Source of the DNA: Caballeronia humi
GTDB lineage: Bacteria > Pseudomonadota > Gammaproteobacteria > Burkholderiales > Burkholderiaceae
Assembly (NCBI RefSeq): GCF_001544475.1
Contig: NZ_FCNW02000024.1
Span: 1 to 64,000, forward strand
Length of the DNA: 64,000 nucleotides
Direction: 5' to 3'
The notes under the pieces are model-generated. The model was not told where the DNA came from. It did no database searches and saw only the letters and a list, made by a program, of their open reading frames with translations. Made by a program: the position numbers and the translations under genes. This document shows, one piece after another, positions 42,377-51,800 of this stretch. Each line of letters starts with the position of its first letter. Within the stretch, counting starts at the first letter, position 1.

Positions 42377-44652
42377 TCGCCGGTGGCGCGATCGGCGGAA
42401 CGCGTTGCGCGGCGGGCCGCCTCGCCACCTTCGCGGATTGCCTGCAGGAGCGAGTCGAGCAGCGCGATGTCGAACGGCTTCGAGAGCACGCGCGCATCGA
42501 CCTGGCGCGCGCGGTCGAGTTCTTCCGCATAGCCGGTGACGAGAATCGTCGGCACGGGCGGCGCGAACGTCTGCAGGATTTCGGCGAGATCGATACCGTT
42601 CAGCCGCCCCGGCATATGGATGTCCGAAAGCACGACATCGAACGGAAATGCGTCGGCGGGCGGATCGGCGTCGCGCGCGGCTTCGAGCAAAACGAGTGCG
42701 GCATCGGCGTTGAAGGCGCACGTCACGTGATGTCCCATCATCGTGAGCAACGCCTCGGTCCCCGCCGCGACCTCTTCGTTGTCTTCGACGAGCAGCACGT
42801 TCAGCCCGTGCGTCTCGACGCGCGCGGCCGGTTCCTCCTTGACGGCCACGCTCGGCGGGTTCACCACGCCCGCGCGCGGCAGATAGAGCCGCACCGACGT
42901 ACCCGCGCCGACCGCGCTGTCGATCGTCGCGAGCCCGCCCGCGCGCTCGCAGAACGCGAACACCTGCGGCAGCCCAAGGCCCGTGCCCATGCCTTTCGGC
43001 TTGGTCGTGAAAAGCGGCTCGAACGCGCGGCCGAGCACCTCGGAACGCATGCCGGCGCCCGTGTCCTCGAGCGTCAGTTGCACGAACTCGCCGACGAGCG
43101 GAAAGCCGTCCTCGTGCCGGAAGGTGATGTTGTCGGCGAGGACGGTGAAGGTGCCGCCGTTGGGCATCGCGTCGCGCGCGTTCACCGCGACGTTGATGAG
43201 CGCGAGCTCCAGTTCCGCGGGATCGACGCGGATCGGCCAGGCGTCGGGCCGCACTTCGACGTTCAGCGCGACCTTCGCCCCGAGCGACGGGCGCAGCAAC
43301 TCGCGCGCGGCCGTGATCCACTTGGCCGGCGCGATCGTCTCGCTGCGCAGCGGTTGCTTGCGCGCGACGCCGAGCAACTGCCGCGTGAGCGACTGGCCGC
43401 CCTTCAGCGCGCGTTCCATCGCGGAAAGCTCGCGGTCGAGGCCGAGCGCGCCGCGCCGGCGGGCGATCTGCACGTTGGTGGACACGATCATCAGCAGGTT
43501 GTTGAAATCGTGCGCGACGTTGCCGACCAGGTTGCCGAGCGCTTCCATCTTGCGCGCCTGCCGGTAGGCGGATTCGATCGAGCGTCGCATCGACGCCTCC
43601 GCCCGCCAGCGCTCCCACGCTTCCTCCTCGGTCGCCAGACGCCGCAGCGACAGCCCGATCACGCCCCACAACACGATGCACGGCGCGAACAGCGACACCG
43701 CGAGCACGGTCAGATGGCGATACCACTCGGCCCAGATCGTCGAGATCGGGTAACCGCTCGACACATACACCGGATATTTGCCGACCCGCCGGAACGCGAC
43801 GATCTTCATCTCGTTATCGAGCCCCGAGCGCATTTCGACGGTGCCGCTTCGCGTGCCTTCGCGGTACGCGGCGCGCAGTGGCGAGTGCGGCGCGAGGGAC
43901 ATCCGGTCGGGTGGGCGCGGCGGATACCACGCGAGCACTTCGCCGTCCGAGCGCGACAGGCCGAGCGAGACGGTCGGCTGGTCGCCGATGAGTTCGCGGT
44001 AGAACGCGTTGAAATACGACGGTCGCAGCGCGATCGACACCATGCCACCGAATCCGCCGCCGCTCTTGAAGCGCGTGACCGCCGTATTGAACACCTGCTC
44101 GCCCGCGACGCGCCCCGTCATCACGCGCGACACCTGCTCGAGCGTTTCGCCGCCCTTCAAACCGGCGAAATCCGGGCGATCGGCGACGGAGACGGACGGC
44201 GTCGGATAGGCGCGGCTCGTTGCGAGGAGCGTGCCGTCGGCGCCGAAAATCGACACCGACGCGACCTGCGGATAGCCGCCGCCCATCGCCTTGAGCTTCT
44301 TGTAGATCGTGAGGTCGTCGCGGCGGATGGCGACGTCGTCGAGGCCGTCGACGAGATCGACGGCGCGCTCGTTGAGCATCACGTTCATGTCGAATACCTT
44401 GAGCGCGTGCTCCTCGGCGACGCGTGCATTGCGCGTGGCGAGGTCGGTGGCGGCGGCAACGCGCGAACGGTAGTCAAAGAACGACGTGAACGCGACGTAA
44501 ATGAACGGCAGCACGATCGCCGCGACCAGCAGCGCGTAAAGCGTCAGCCGCTGGGCGGCGAAGTTGGGCTCGGGCACCACCGGAAACGGCGCCTCGTCCT
44601 GCCATTGCTCGGCGGCGGACCCGCCGTCGGGCTCCTCACGTAGCGACGTCAT
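42364..44652 (-). CDS. Membrane hybrid histidine kinase: Cache-like sensor-HisKA-HATPase-REC
   Basis: A 762-residue protein with membrane helices at about 37-60 and 312-335 enclosing a periplasmic double-Cache-like sensor (SVSIFGADGTLLATSRAYP, VADRPDFAGLKGG, YPVYVSSGYP). A linker coiled coil leads to the HisKA box GNVAHDFNNLLMIV, and the ATPase has NVAVNARDAMPNGG, EDTGAGM and GMGTGLGLPQV. The C-terminal receiver has VVLSDIHMPGRLNG. Cache sensors bind small organic acids or amino acids. It resembles the soluble hybrid kinase at 24636 in its catalytic core. No output regulator is adjacent. The 3' end runs into a tandem repeat. Confidence 0.92.
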   Translation of the reverse strand: MTSLREEPDGGSAAEQWQDEAPFPVVPEPNFAAQRLTLYALLVAAIVLPFIYVAFTSFFDYRSRVAAATDLATRNARVAEEHALKVFDMNVMLNERAVDLVDGLDDVAIRRDDLTIYKKLKAMGGGYPQVASVSIFGADGTLLATSRAYPTPSVSVADRPDFAGLKGGETLEQVSRVMTGRVAGEQVFNTAVTRFKSGGGFGGMVSIALRPSYFNAFYRELIGDQPTVSLGLSRSDGEVLAWYPPRPPDRMSLAPHSPLRAAYREGTRSGTVEMRSGLDNEMKIVAFRRVGKYPVYVSSGYPISTIWAEWYRHLTVLAVSLFAPCIVLWGVIGLSLRRLATEEEAWERWRAEASMRRSIESAYRQARKMEALGNLVGNVAHDFNNLLMIVSTNVQIARRRGALGLDRELSAMERALKGGQSLTRQLLGVARKQPLRSETIAPAKWITAARELLRPSLGAKVALNVEVRPDAWPIRVDPAELELALINVAVNARDAMPNGGTFTVLADNITFRHEDGFPLVGEFVQLTLEDTGAGMRSEVLGRAFEPLFTTKPKGMGTGLGLPQVFAFCERAGGLATIDSAVGAGTSVRLYLPRAGVVNPPSVAVKEEPAARVETHGLNVLLVEDNEEVAAGTEALLTMMGHHVTCAFNADAALVLLEAARDADPPADAFPFDVVLSDIHMPGRLNGIDLAEILQTFAPPVPTILVTGYAEELDRARQVDARVLSKPFDIALLDSLLQAIREGGEAARRATRSADRATGDAAH

Positions 44653-44843
44653 GGAAAGAGCGTTTTGAAATTTTTATCGGGCAGAACGCGGGTCATGTCG
44701 GGTTAAAAACTGACGTGCCGATACTGCAAACGTTTGGCGCGGTAAATCGGATGAATAACGCAATTTAACCATGCCGAATCTATCAACGTTGCATAAAACA
44801 TGCCGAAGATAATCGGCCACGATTCAAACGCGGTGATTATTTC

Positions 44844-44870
44844 CGATTTGTACCTTGCGGGAACAAATCG
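44844..44870. repeat. Inverted repeat in the A/T-rich region
   Basis: CGATTTGT (44844-44851) and ACAAATCG (44863-44870), a perfect 8-bp inverted repeat with 11-nt spacing, about 19 bp between arm centres. It could be an operator or a hairpin; nothing links it to a known regulator. Confidence 0.35.
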
Positions 44871-45460
44871 AAATGAGCGAGATTTCCGGAAGCGCAAACG
44901 TACACAAAAGAAAATAAAAATAGATAAACCGCTTAATAAGAGTAATAAATACTCATATTATCGGTTAACAGGAAAAATATTAGTATCGTCGGGGTTTTGG
45001 TGAGTTGCTTTGACATCTCATTGATCGGACAATCCAATCGTCTGATGGACACGCGCCTTCAAGAACGCGGCCACAGGCCCGGACCTTTGCGCAGCGTCTT
45101 TCCGGCGGAAGACACGTGAAAGGCGGCCACGAGCCGCCATGCACGACTGCACCAGGGCAAAACCAGAAACGATTCGGCCGATTGGCGCGAATCCTGCACG
45201 GGGCTGGCTTCATGATGCCGAACGACACCCTCATTGCGCGCGCGCCGACCACGCCGCGCACCATCGCCGCCTGGCGCGCCTACGCGCACTTGCGCCGCAC
45301 CTTGCCGGCGGGCGCCGGCGCGCGCCGTCGGCAGCGTCCGTTCATTTCTACCGCGCCGAAAAACGCTCCGGAAAATCGGCCGAATCGTCACGAGCGGGCT
45401 TTGTGCGCATTTCCCGCGCATTTTTAGACGATTTCATCTACGCAATTTCCGGGCGTTTCA

Positions 45461-45488
45461 TAAAGACCGCACGGAGTGCCGCCGTAAA
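45461..45488 (+). promoter_or_regulatory. Possible sigma-28 (flagellar) promoter
   Basis: TAAAGACC-N12-GCCGTAAA, compared with the sigma-28 consensus TAAAGTTT-N11-GCCGATAA, about 75 bp before the CheY-like start codon. The spacing is one base long and two bases of the -10 differ, so this is only suggestive. Confidence 0.3.
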
Positions 45489-45563
45489 CGTCTCCGTATG
45501 CGCGTCGCACGCACTCAATGAATGCGCACGGCCGAATAAACCGTTTTATCGATCCCGCGAACC

Positions 45564-45932
45564 ATGCCCTTGCCGATTGTTATTGCCGACGATTCCCTGC
45601 TCGCCCGCAAGGTATTGACGCGCGCGCTGCCCGAGGACTGGGACGTCGAGATCTCCTACGCCACGAACGGCCGCGAAGCGCTCGACCACTATCGCGCGGG
45701 CCGTGCGGCGGTCATGTTCCTCGATCTCACGATGCCGGACATGACGGGCTATCAGGTGCTCGACGCCCTCCAGCACGAGGACCTGAACACGTTCGTGATC
45801 GTGGTGTCGGCGGATGTGCAGCCGCTTGCGCAGGAACGCGTGCGCGCGCTCGGCGCGGTCGCGTTCTTGCCGAAGCCCGTGACACCCGAGGCGTTGCGCC
45901 CCGTCCTGAAGGAGTTCGGACTCCATGCCTGA
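45564..45932 (+). CDS. CheY-like single-domain response regulator
   Basis: A 122-residue receiver: acidic pair in VIADDSLLARK, phospho-acceptor Asp54 in MFLDLTMPDMTGYQ, the Ser of VVSADVQP and Lys in AFLPKPVTPEAL. There is no output domain. Its stop overlaps the CheC-like gene by 8 nt, so the two are translationally coupled; CheC proteins dephosphorylate CheY-type receivers, making this the obvious partner. The ribosome-binding site is weak. No kinase is in the operon; the nearest is the hybrid kinase at 42364. Confidence 0.92.
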   Translation: MPLPIVIADDSLLARKVLTRALPEDWDVEISYATNGREALDHYRAGRAAVMFLDLTMPDMTGYQVLDALQHEDLNTFVIVVSADVQPLAQERVRALGAVAFLPKPVTPEALRPVLKEFGLHA

Positions 45933-46548
45933 TCCAGCCATGAACGAAGACCAGCGCGACGCGCTGCAGGAAGTCGCCAACATGGCGATGGGCCAGGCGG
46001 CGACGCGTCTGTCGAAACTGCTCGGCACCTTCATCGAACTGTCGGTGCCGCGGGTGCGCGTGGTGAGCGTCGCCGAGGCGTCGGCGGCGTTGCGCACGAT
46101 GACCGGCATCACCGGAACCGTCACCGCTGTGCGTCAGGGCTTTCGCTCCGACATCAAGGGCGAGGCGATCGTGCTGTGCAAGAGCGGCAGCGTCGAGCAA
46201 CTGTGCGCGCTCGTCGACGATCCGTATGCCAAGTCGACCTACGAGACGACCTCGCAGACCGAGCTGATCTTCGACGTCGCGAACGTGCTGATGGGCGCGT
46301 GCGTGTCGTGCATCTTCGACCAGCTCGGCCGCACGCCGATCTTCTCGCCGCCGGGCATGCTCGGCACCGACCTGGCGCTCGACGACGTCTTCCAGCCCGA
46401 CATGCTCGCCTGGAAAACCGCGCTGCTGCTGGAAGTGAATTTCGCGCTGGAGGATCACAGCTTCCGCGCGCACCTCGTCATGCTGATGGCGGAAGACGCG
46501 ATCCAGCGCATGAACGAAGCGCTCGACGCGCTTCTTTCGAGCCTATGA
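45925..46548 (+). CDS. CheC-like CheY-P phosphatase
   Basis: A 207-residue CheC/CheX-fold protein. The first phosphatase motif is QEVANMAMGQAATRLSKLL (E-x2-N), and the second, pseudo-symmetric one is FDVANVLMGACVSCIFDQLG, where Asp replaces the usual Glu of ExxN. Both Asn that drive hydrolysis are present. An alternative ATG at MNEDQRD (residue 6) is possible. Coupling on both sides (8-nt overlap upstream, ATGA overlap downstream) points to a stoichiometric module with the CheY-like receiver and the cyclase. Confidence 0.85.
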   Translation: MPDPAMNEDQRDALQEVANMAMGQAATRLSKLLGTFIELSVPRVRVVSVAEASAALRTMTGITGTVTAVRQGFRSDIKGEAIVLCKSGSVEQLCALVDDPYAKSTYETTSQTELIFDVANVLMGACVSCIFDQLGRTPIFSPPGMLGTDLALDDVFQPDMLAWKTALLLEVNFALEDHSFRAHLVMLMAEDAIQRMNEALDALLSSL

Positions 46549-47486
46549 ACGAACTGCGGCTCGTGCTGAGCGAACTGGTCGTCGAGCGCGTCGGATTCGG
46601 GATTTTCGTACTCGATCGCGAGCTAAACGTCGTGATGTGGAACCGATTCATGCAGGACCACAGCGGCAAGACGGCCGAGCAGGTGATCGGCAAGTCGATT
46701 TTCGCGAGCTTTCCCGAACTGCCGCGCGTGTGGCTTACGCGAAAGGTCGAAAGCGTGTTCCAGCTCGGCAGTTTCGCGTTCAGCTCGTGGGAGCAGCGGC
46801 CGTATCTCTTCAAGTTCGACCACGACCGGCCAATTACGGGCGGCGTCGACTTCATGCAGCAGGACTGCACGTTCATGCCGCTTACGCGCGAGCGCGACGT
46901 GGTAGCCGTCTGCGTCACGATTTCCGATGCCACCCACGCGAGCATGATGCAGCGCGCTCGCGACGAAGCGGTCGCGAAACTTCAGGAATACGCCGATCGC
47001 GACGGCCTGACGGGCATCGCGAACCGCCGCTATTTCGAGCTGCGTCTTGCGGACGAATTCGCGCGCTGGCATCGCTACGGCGGCGAGCTTTCGCTGCTGC
47101 TCTTCGACATCGACCACTTCAAGCGCATCAACGACGAACACGGCCATCTGGTCGGCGACACCGTGCTGCGCGTGATGGCCGGGCGCGTCGCGCAGACGGT
47201 GCGCGTGCAGGACGTCTTCGGCCGCTTCGGCGGCGAGGAATTCGCGTTGCTCTTGCCGTGCACCGGCTTCGACGACGCGATGTTCGTCGCCGAGAAAGTG
47301 CGGCGCGCGATCTGCGAGACGCCAATCGACGTGCACGGCACGCGCGTGACCGTGTCGGCGAGTTTCGGCGGCACGCAGGCGAGAAAGGACGCGACCTCGT
47401 CCTACGAGGCGCTCATCAACGAAGCCGATGCCGCGCTCTACAGCGCGAAACGGCAGGGACGCAACCGCAGCGTCGGATTTGTCTGA
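46545..47486 (+). CDS. PAS-GGDEF diguanylate cyclase
   Basis: A 313-residue protein: N-terminal PAS-like domain (about 8-125: RVGFGIFVLDRELNVVMWNR, GKSIFASFPEL), a short coiled coil (RARDEAVAKLQEYADRDGLTG) and a GGDEF domain (about 145-310) with FDIDHFKRINDEHGH and the active-site GGEEF. An RxxD inhibitory site (RVQD) lies five residues upstream of GGEEF, so the cyclase should be product-inhibited by c-di-GMP. It overlaps the CheC-like gene as ATGA. It probably makes c-di-GMP under control of the upstream receiver/phosphatase pair. Confidence 0.92.
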   Translation: MNELRLVLSELVVERVGFGIFVLDRELNVVMWNRFMQDHSGKTAEQVIGKSIFASFPELPRVWLTRKVESVFQLGSFAFSSWEQRPYLFKFDHDRPITGGVDFMQQDCTFMPLTRERDVVAVCVTISDATHASMMQRARDEAVAKLQEYADRDGLTGIANRRYFELRLADEFARWHRYGGELSLLLFDIDHFKRINDEHGHLVGDTVLRVMAGRVAQTVRVQDVFGRFGGEEFALLLPCTGFDDAMFVAEKVRRAICETPIDVHGTRVTVSASFGGTQARKDATSSYEALINEADAALYSAKRQGRNRSVGFV

Positions 47487-47689
47487 TTGCGCGCGCGACC
47501 GAAGCACGGGCCGCATGAGCGCGAAAAAGGCCGATTATTGCTATACTTTTTGCCGCTTCCGGTGCTGTGCGGACCGGCGCGCGCTGGTCTATCTGTTCGC
47601 TTTCGGCAATTTGCCCCCGCCTTCGGGACGCGTGAGCGCAGCGCGCGATCCTTTAAATTGCCCGTGGGGGCGCCACAGCGGAGTTCGAC

Positions 47690-48538
47690 TTGGCCGTTTC
47701 CAATCTGAGCGTCGACGATGCCGCCCCTGATGCCGCCAAGGTGAGCACGGGCAGCTCGTTCTATCTCGCGATGCGCATCCTGCCAGCTGCGCAGCGGGAC
47801 GCGATGTACCAGATCTACGCGTTCTGCCGCGCAGTCGACGATATCGCCGACGAAGGCACGTTGCCCCGCCGCGAGCGCGCGGTCGCGCTCGACCGCTGGC
47901 GCGCCGACATCGAAGCCTGTTATGCCGGCACGCCGAAGAAGTCGCTTGAAGCGCTCACGCGCCACATCCACGCCTTCCAGCTTTCCCGCGACGACTTCCA
48001 TGCCGTGATCGACGGCATGGCGATGGACGCCGCCGGCGACATCGTCGCGCCCGACGAAGCCACGCTCGACGTGTATTGCGATCGCGTCGCGAGCGCGGTC
48101 GGGCGGCTGTCGGTGAGGATATTCGGGATGCACGAAGACGCCGGCCGGCGCCTCGCGCACCACCTCGGCCGCGCGCTGCAACTGACCAACATCCTGCGCG
48201 ACATCGATGAAGACGCCGGCATCGGCCGCGTGTATTTGCCGCGCGAACTGCTGTCGCGCGAAGGCATCTCGACGACCGATCCCGCTTCGATCGTCGCCGA
48301 TGCGCGCTTGCCGGCCGTTTGCGCGGTGCTCGCCGAGCGCGCTCGCGGGCACTTCACGCAATCGAACGCGATCATGGCCGCGTCGCCGCGCGCCCAGGTC
48401 CGCGCGCCGCGCATCATGGCGGGCGCGTACCGCTGCGTGCTCGACGCCAATCTCAAGCGCGGCTTCGACCTGCCGCGCACGAAAGTCCGTACGCCGCGTT
48501 CGCGCCTGTTGTGGATCGTCGCGCGTAACGTTTTCTGA
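47690..48538 (+). CDS. hpnD: Presqualene diphosphate synthase
   Basis: A 282-residue head-to-head prenyl synthase, the first step from farnesyl diphosphate towards squalene in the HpnCDE route. Both Asp-rich motifs are present, DDIAD in AFCRAVDDIADEG and DIDED in LTNILRDIDEDAG, together with YLPREL. The start is TTG: GGAG lies 6 nt upstream, while no ATG exists until well inside the conserved domain; a GTG at 47741 is the alternative. It begins the hpnD-hpnE-shc-hpnG operon. A TATACT (47542-47547) upstream may be its -10. No hpnC is adjacent. Confidence 0.92.
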   Translation: MAVSNLSVDDAAPDAAKVSTGSSFYLAMRILPAAQRDAMYQIYAFCRAVDDIADEGTLPRRERAVALDRWRADIEACYAGTPKKSLEALTRHIHAFQLSRDDFHAVIDGMAMDAAGDIVAPDEATLDVYCDRVASAVGRLSVRIFGMHEDAGRRLAHHLGRALQLTNILRDIDEDAGIGRVYLPRELLSREGISTTDPASIVADARLPAVCAVLAERARGHFTQSNAIMAASPRAQVRAPRIMAGAYRCVLDANLKRGFDLPRTKVRTPRSRLLWIVARNVF

Positions 48539-49812
48539 TGTCCCGACTCGTGCACGTAATCGGCGCTGGCCTGTCGGGCCTCGCCGCAGCGGTTCAATTG
48601 CAGCGGCGCGGCGCGCGCGTCGTGCTGCACGAAGCAGCGCCCCACGCGGGCGGACGCTGCCGGTCGTACTTCGACGCGACGCTCAACGCCACCATCGACA
48701 ACGGCAACCACTTCATCGTGTCGGGCAATCACGCGACGCTCGCGTACGCGCGCGCGATCGGCGCGGGCGAAGAACTCGTCGGCCCGACGCAGCCCGAATA
48801 TCCGTTCTTCGATTTGAAGGACAGCGCGCGCTGGACGCTGCGTCTGTCATCCGGCCGTTTGCCGAAATGGATTTTCGACCCGCAGGCGCGTGTGCCGGGC
48901 ACACAGCCGGCCGACTATTTGCCGCTCGCGTCGTTGTTGTGGGCGAAGCCGGGACGCACGGTCGCGGAGTCGATGCGCGCGCAGGGCCGCGTCTGGGACG
49001 CGCTCGCACGGCCGTTCCTGCGCGCGGCGATGAACGCCGAGCCCGCCGAGGCGAGCGCGCTGCTCGCGGCGCAAGTGCTGCGCGAAACGCTCGCGGCGGG
49101 CGGGCAGGCGTGCCGGCCGCTGACGGCGAAGGCCGGCTTGGGCCGCGCGTTCGTGGAACCGGCGCTGCGGCTCCTGCAATACGGCGGCGCCGATATCCGG
49201 CTCGGCGCGCGGCTCGAAGGCATCGGCTTTGCCGGCAGTGATTCGAATTCGCGCGTGAGTTCGCTCGATTTCGGCAGCGGGCCGCTCGCGGTTGCGGCGA
49301 GCGACGGCGTTGTGCTCGCCGTGCCGCCGGACGTGGCGCAGACGCTCGTGCCGGAACTGACGGCGCCGAATGAATTCCGCGCGATTCTCGTAGCACATTT
49401 TGCGGTCGATCCGCCGCACGGCTTCGCGCCGATGACGTGCGTGCTGAACGGCATCGGCCACTGGGTTTTCGCCTACGACGGCCGGATGTCGATCACGGTG
49501 AGCAGCGCTGATCGTTTGATCGACACGCCGCACGACGAACTCGCCAAAACGCTCTGGCGCGAGGTGGCGGCCGTCGCCGGATTGCCCGCCGCGCCGATGC
49601 CGTTGTCGCAAATTGTCATTGAACGGCGCGCGACTTTCGCCGCCATCCCAAGCCAGGAAAGCCTGCGCCCCGCGACGCGCATGCGCTGGCCCAATCTGAT
49701 GCTGGCGGGCGACTGGACCGCCACCGGCCTGCCCGCCACAATCGAGGGCTCGATCCGCTCCGGACAGCAGGCTGCGGATGCGCTGATGAACTCATCGATG
49801 GAAAGACCATGA
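48538..49812 (+). CDS. hpnE: Hydroxysqualene dehydroxylase (FAD-dependent)
   Basis: A 424-residue FAD amine-oxidase/desaturase-fold enzyme. The dinucleotide motif VIGAGLSGLAAAVQL is at the N-terminus, followed by the RR-GG block AAPHAGGRCRSYFDA and DNGNHFIVSGNHA. The C-terminal FAD motif is MLAGDWTATGLPATIEGSIR. It reduces hydroxysqualene to squalene in the HpnCDE pathway. Its start overlaps the hpnD stop (TGATG) and its end overlaps shc (ATGA), indicating tight coupling. Confidence 0.93.
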   Translation: MSRLVHVIGAGLSGLAAAVQLQRRGARVVLHEAAPHAGGRCRSYFDATLNATIDNGNHFIVSGNHATLAYARAIGAGEELVGPTQPEYPFFDLKDSARWTLRLSSGRLPKWIFDPQARVPGTQPADYLPLASLLWAKPGRTVAESMRAQGRVWDALARPFLRAAMNAEPAEASALLAAQVLRETLAAGGQACRPLTAKAGLGRAFVEPALRLLQYGGADIRLGARLEGIGFAGSDSNSRVSSLDFGSGPLAVAASDGVVLAVPPDVAQTLVPELTAPNEFRAILVAHFAVDPPHGFAPMTCVLNGIGHWVFAYDGRMSITVSSADRLIDTPHDELAKTLWREVAAVAGLPAAPMPLSQIVIERRATFAAIPSQESLRPATRMRWPNLMLAGDWTATGLPATIEGSIRSGQQAADALMNSSMERP

Positions 49813-51800
49813 ACGACACCACCATGCCGGGCCTCGAGCGGCTCGCTCCTGTTGCCTCGCAGGGGGCGCGGCTCGACGCAGCGGTCGCGAAGGCCACGGA
49901 CGCGCTGCTCGACGCCCAATTCGCCGAAGGCTACTGGCTCTACGAACTTGAAGCCGACGCCACGATTCCCGCTGAATACGTGCTGCTCGTGCATCACCTC
50001 GGCGAAACGCCGAACCTTGAACTCGAAGCAAAGATCGGCCGTTATCTGCGACGTATCCAGCTCGATGACGGCGGATGGCCGCTCTTCACCGACGGCGCGA
50101 TTAATGTCAGCGCGAGCGTCAAGGCGTATTTCGCGTTGAAGATGATCGGCGATTCGCCCGATGCCGAGCACATGCAACGCGCCCGACGCGCGATCCTGGC
50201 TGCGGGTGGTGCGGAGCAGTCGAACGTATTCACGCGCTTGCAGCTCGCGCTGTACGGCGCGTTGTCGTGGCGCGCGGTGCCGATGATGCCCGTCGAAATG
50301 ATGCTGCTCCCGCAGTGGTTCCCGTTCCATTTGACGAAGGTGTCGTACTGGGCGCGCACGGTGATCGTCCCGATGATCGTGCTGAACGCGAAGCGGCCGC
50401 TCGCGCGCAATCCACGCGGCGTGCGGATCGACGAACTGTTTCAAGAGGCGCCGGTGAACGTCGGCTCGCTGAAGCGCGCGCCGCATCAGAGCAAGGGGTG
50501 GTTTGCGTTTTTTCGCGTCGTCGATGAAGTGCTGCGCACGGTGGACGGCCTGTTTCCGCGCGCGACGCGCGAGCGGGCGATTCGCAAGGCGGTCGATTTT
50601 GTCGACGAGCGGCTGAACGGTGAGGACGGTCTCGGCGCGATTTATCCCGCGATGGCGAATTCCGTGATGATGTATGACGTGCTCGGCTACCCGGAAGATC
50701 ATCCGAATCGCGCGATTGCCCGACGATCGCTGGAGAAACTGCTCGTCATCGACGAATCGCCGGAAGGGGAAGCCTATTGCCAGCCGTGTCTTTCGCCCGT
50801 CTGGGATACATCGCTCGCGGCGCACGCTTTGCTCGAAACTGGCATGCCGAAAGCGAGGGCGGCGGTATCGCGTGGGTTGGAATGGCTGCGTCCGCTGCAG
50901 ATTCTGGATGTGCGTGGTGACTGGATCTCGCGCCGCCCGGACGTACGGCCCGGCGGCTGGGCGTTCCAGTTCGCGAACCCGCACTACCCCGACGTCGACG
51001 ATACGGCCGTCGTCGTGATGGCGATGCAGCGCGCTGATCGCGAAAACGGCACTGCGCTTTATGGGGACGCGATCGCCCGGGCGCGTGAGTGGGTCGTCGG
51101 GATGCAGAGCAGCGACGGCGGCTGGGGCGCATTTGAACCCGAGAACACGCAGTTGTACCTGAATAACATCCCGTTCTCCGACCACGGCGCACTGCTCGAT
51201 CCGCCGACCGTCGACGTCTCGGCGCGCTGTCTGTCGATGCTCGCCGAACTCGGCGAAACGCCTGCGAACAGCGAGCCGGCCCGCCGCGCGCTCGACTACA
51301 TCCTGCGCGCGCAGGAAAGCGACGGAAGCTGGTACGGCCGCTGGGGCATGAACTACGTCTACGGGACGTGGTCGTCGCTTTGCGCGCTGAACGCGGCGGG
51401 TCTTACGCCGACCGATTCGCGCGTGCGGCGCGCGGCCGAATGGCTGATCGGCATCCAGAACGCCGATGGCGGCTGGGGCGAGGACGGCGAAAGCTACAAG
51501 CTCGACTATCGCGGATTCGAAGCGGCGCCGAGCACGGCGTCGCAGACCGCGTGGGCGTTGCTCGGTTTGATGGCGGCGGGCGAGATCGATCACCCGGCGG
51601 TGGCGCGCGGCGTCGCGTATCTGCAATCGACGCAGCGCGAGCACGGTCTGTGGGACGAAACGCGCTTTACCGCGACCGGTTTTCCGCGGGTTTTCTATCT
51701 GCGCTATCACGGGTATCGCAAGTTTTTTCCGCTGTGGGCGCTGACGCGTTATCGGAATATGACGCGCGAGGGTTTATCGCGCGTGACGGCGGCGATGTGA
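49809..51800 (+). CDS. shc: Squalene-hopene cyclase
   Basis: A 663-residue cyclase converting squalene to hopene at the inner membrane. The catalytic DxDD motif is DVDDTA with Asp395, Asp397 and Asp398. Several QW repeats are visible (QLDDGGWPLF, QSSDGGWGAFEPENT, QESDGSWYGRWGMNYVYGTW, QNADGGWGEDGESY), and the C-terminal FPLWALTRYRN is typical. Length is normal. It overlaps hpnE by 4 nt and hpnG by 4 nt. Confidence 0.97.
   Translation: MNDTTMPGLERLAPVASQGARLDAAVAKATDALLDAQFAEGYWLYELEADATIPAEYVLLVHHLGETPNLELEAKIGRYLRRIQLDDGGWPLFTDGAINVSASVKAYFALKMIGDSPDAEHMQRARRAILAAGGAEQSNVFTRLQLALYGALSWRAVPMMPVEMMLLPQWFPFHLTKVSYWARTVIVPMIVLNAKRPLARNPRGVRIDELFQEAPVNVGSLKRAPHQSKGWFAFFRVVDEVLRTVDGLFPRATRERAIRKAVDFVDERLNGEDGLGAIYPAMANSVMMYDVLGYPEDHPNRAIARRSLEKLLVIDESPEGEAYCQPCLSPVWDTSLAAHALLETGMPKARAAVSRGLEWLRPLQILDVRGDWISRRPDVRPGGWAFQFANPHYPDVDDTAVVVMAMQRADRENGTALYGDAIARAREWVVGMQSSDGGWGAFEPENTQLYLNNIPFSDHGALLDPPTVDVSARCLSMLAELGETPANSEPARRALDYILRAQESDGSWYGRWGMNYVYGTWSSLCALNAAGLTPTDSRVRRAAEWLIGIQNADGGWGEDGESYKLDYRGFEAAPSTASQTAWALLGLMAAGEIDHPAVARGVAYLQSTQREHGLWDETRFTATGFPRVFYLRYHGYRKFFPLWALTRYRNMTREGLSRVTAAM

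Larger units (their letters stand above)
44653..45563. other. 911-bp A/T-rich region without a supported gene
   Basis: The left half (44,740-45,000) is the most A/T-rich stretch of the window; the right half returns to normal GC. Short frames exist (for example 44703-44897 minus, 45116-45427 plus, 44980-45264 minus), but none shows a ribosome-binding site, domain or consistent codon use. The right end must carry the promoter of the CheY-CheC-cyclase operon. An inverted repeat and a sigma-28-like element are listed separately. It could be a decayed insertion or a large regulatory region bound by H-NS. Confidence 0.45.

Noticed and set aside
42367..44643. 758-codon plus-strand frame opposite the hybrid kinase
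   Set aside because: Complete overlap with a kinase whose HisKA, ATPase and receiver motifs are intact; mirror-frame composition.
44703..44897. 64-codon minus-strand frame in the A/T-rich gap
   Set aside because: Mixed basic/aromatic composition without domain or ribosome-binding site; A/T-rich DNA gives few stops here by chance.
45116..45427. 103-codon plus-strand frame before the CheY-like gene
   Set aside because: Arg/Pro/Ala-rich, no motif, overlapped by other frames of the same quality.
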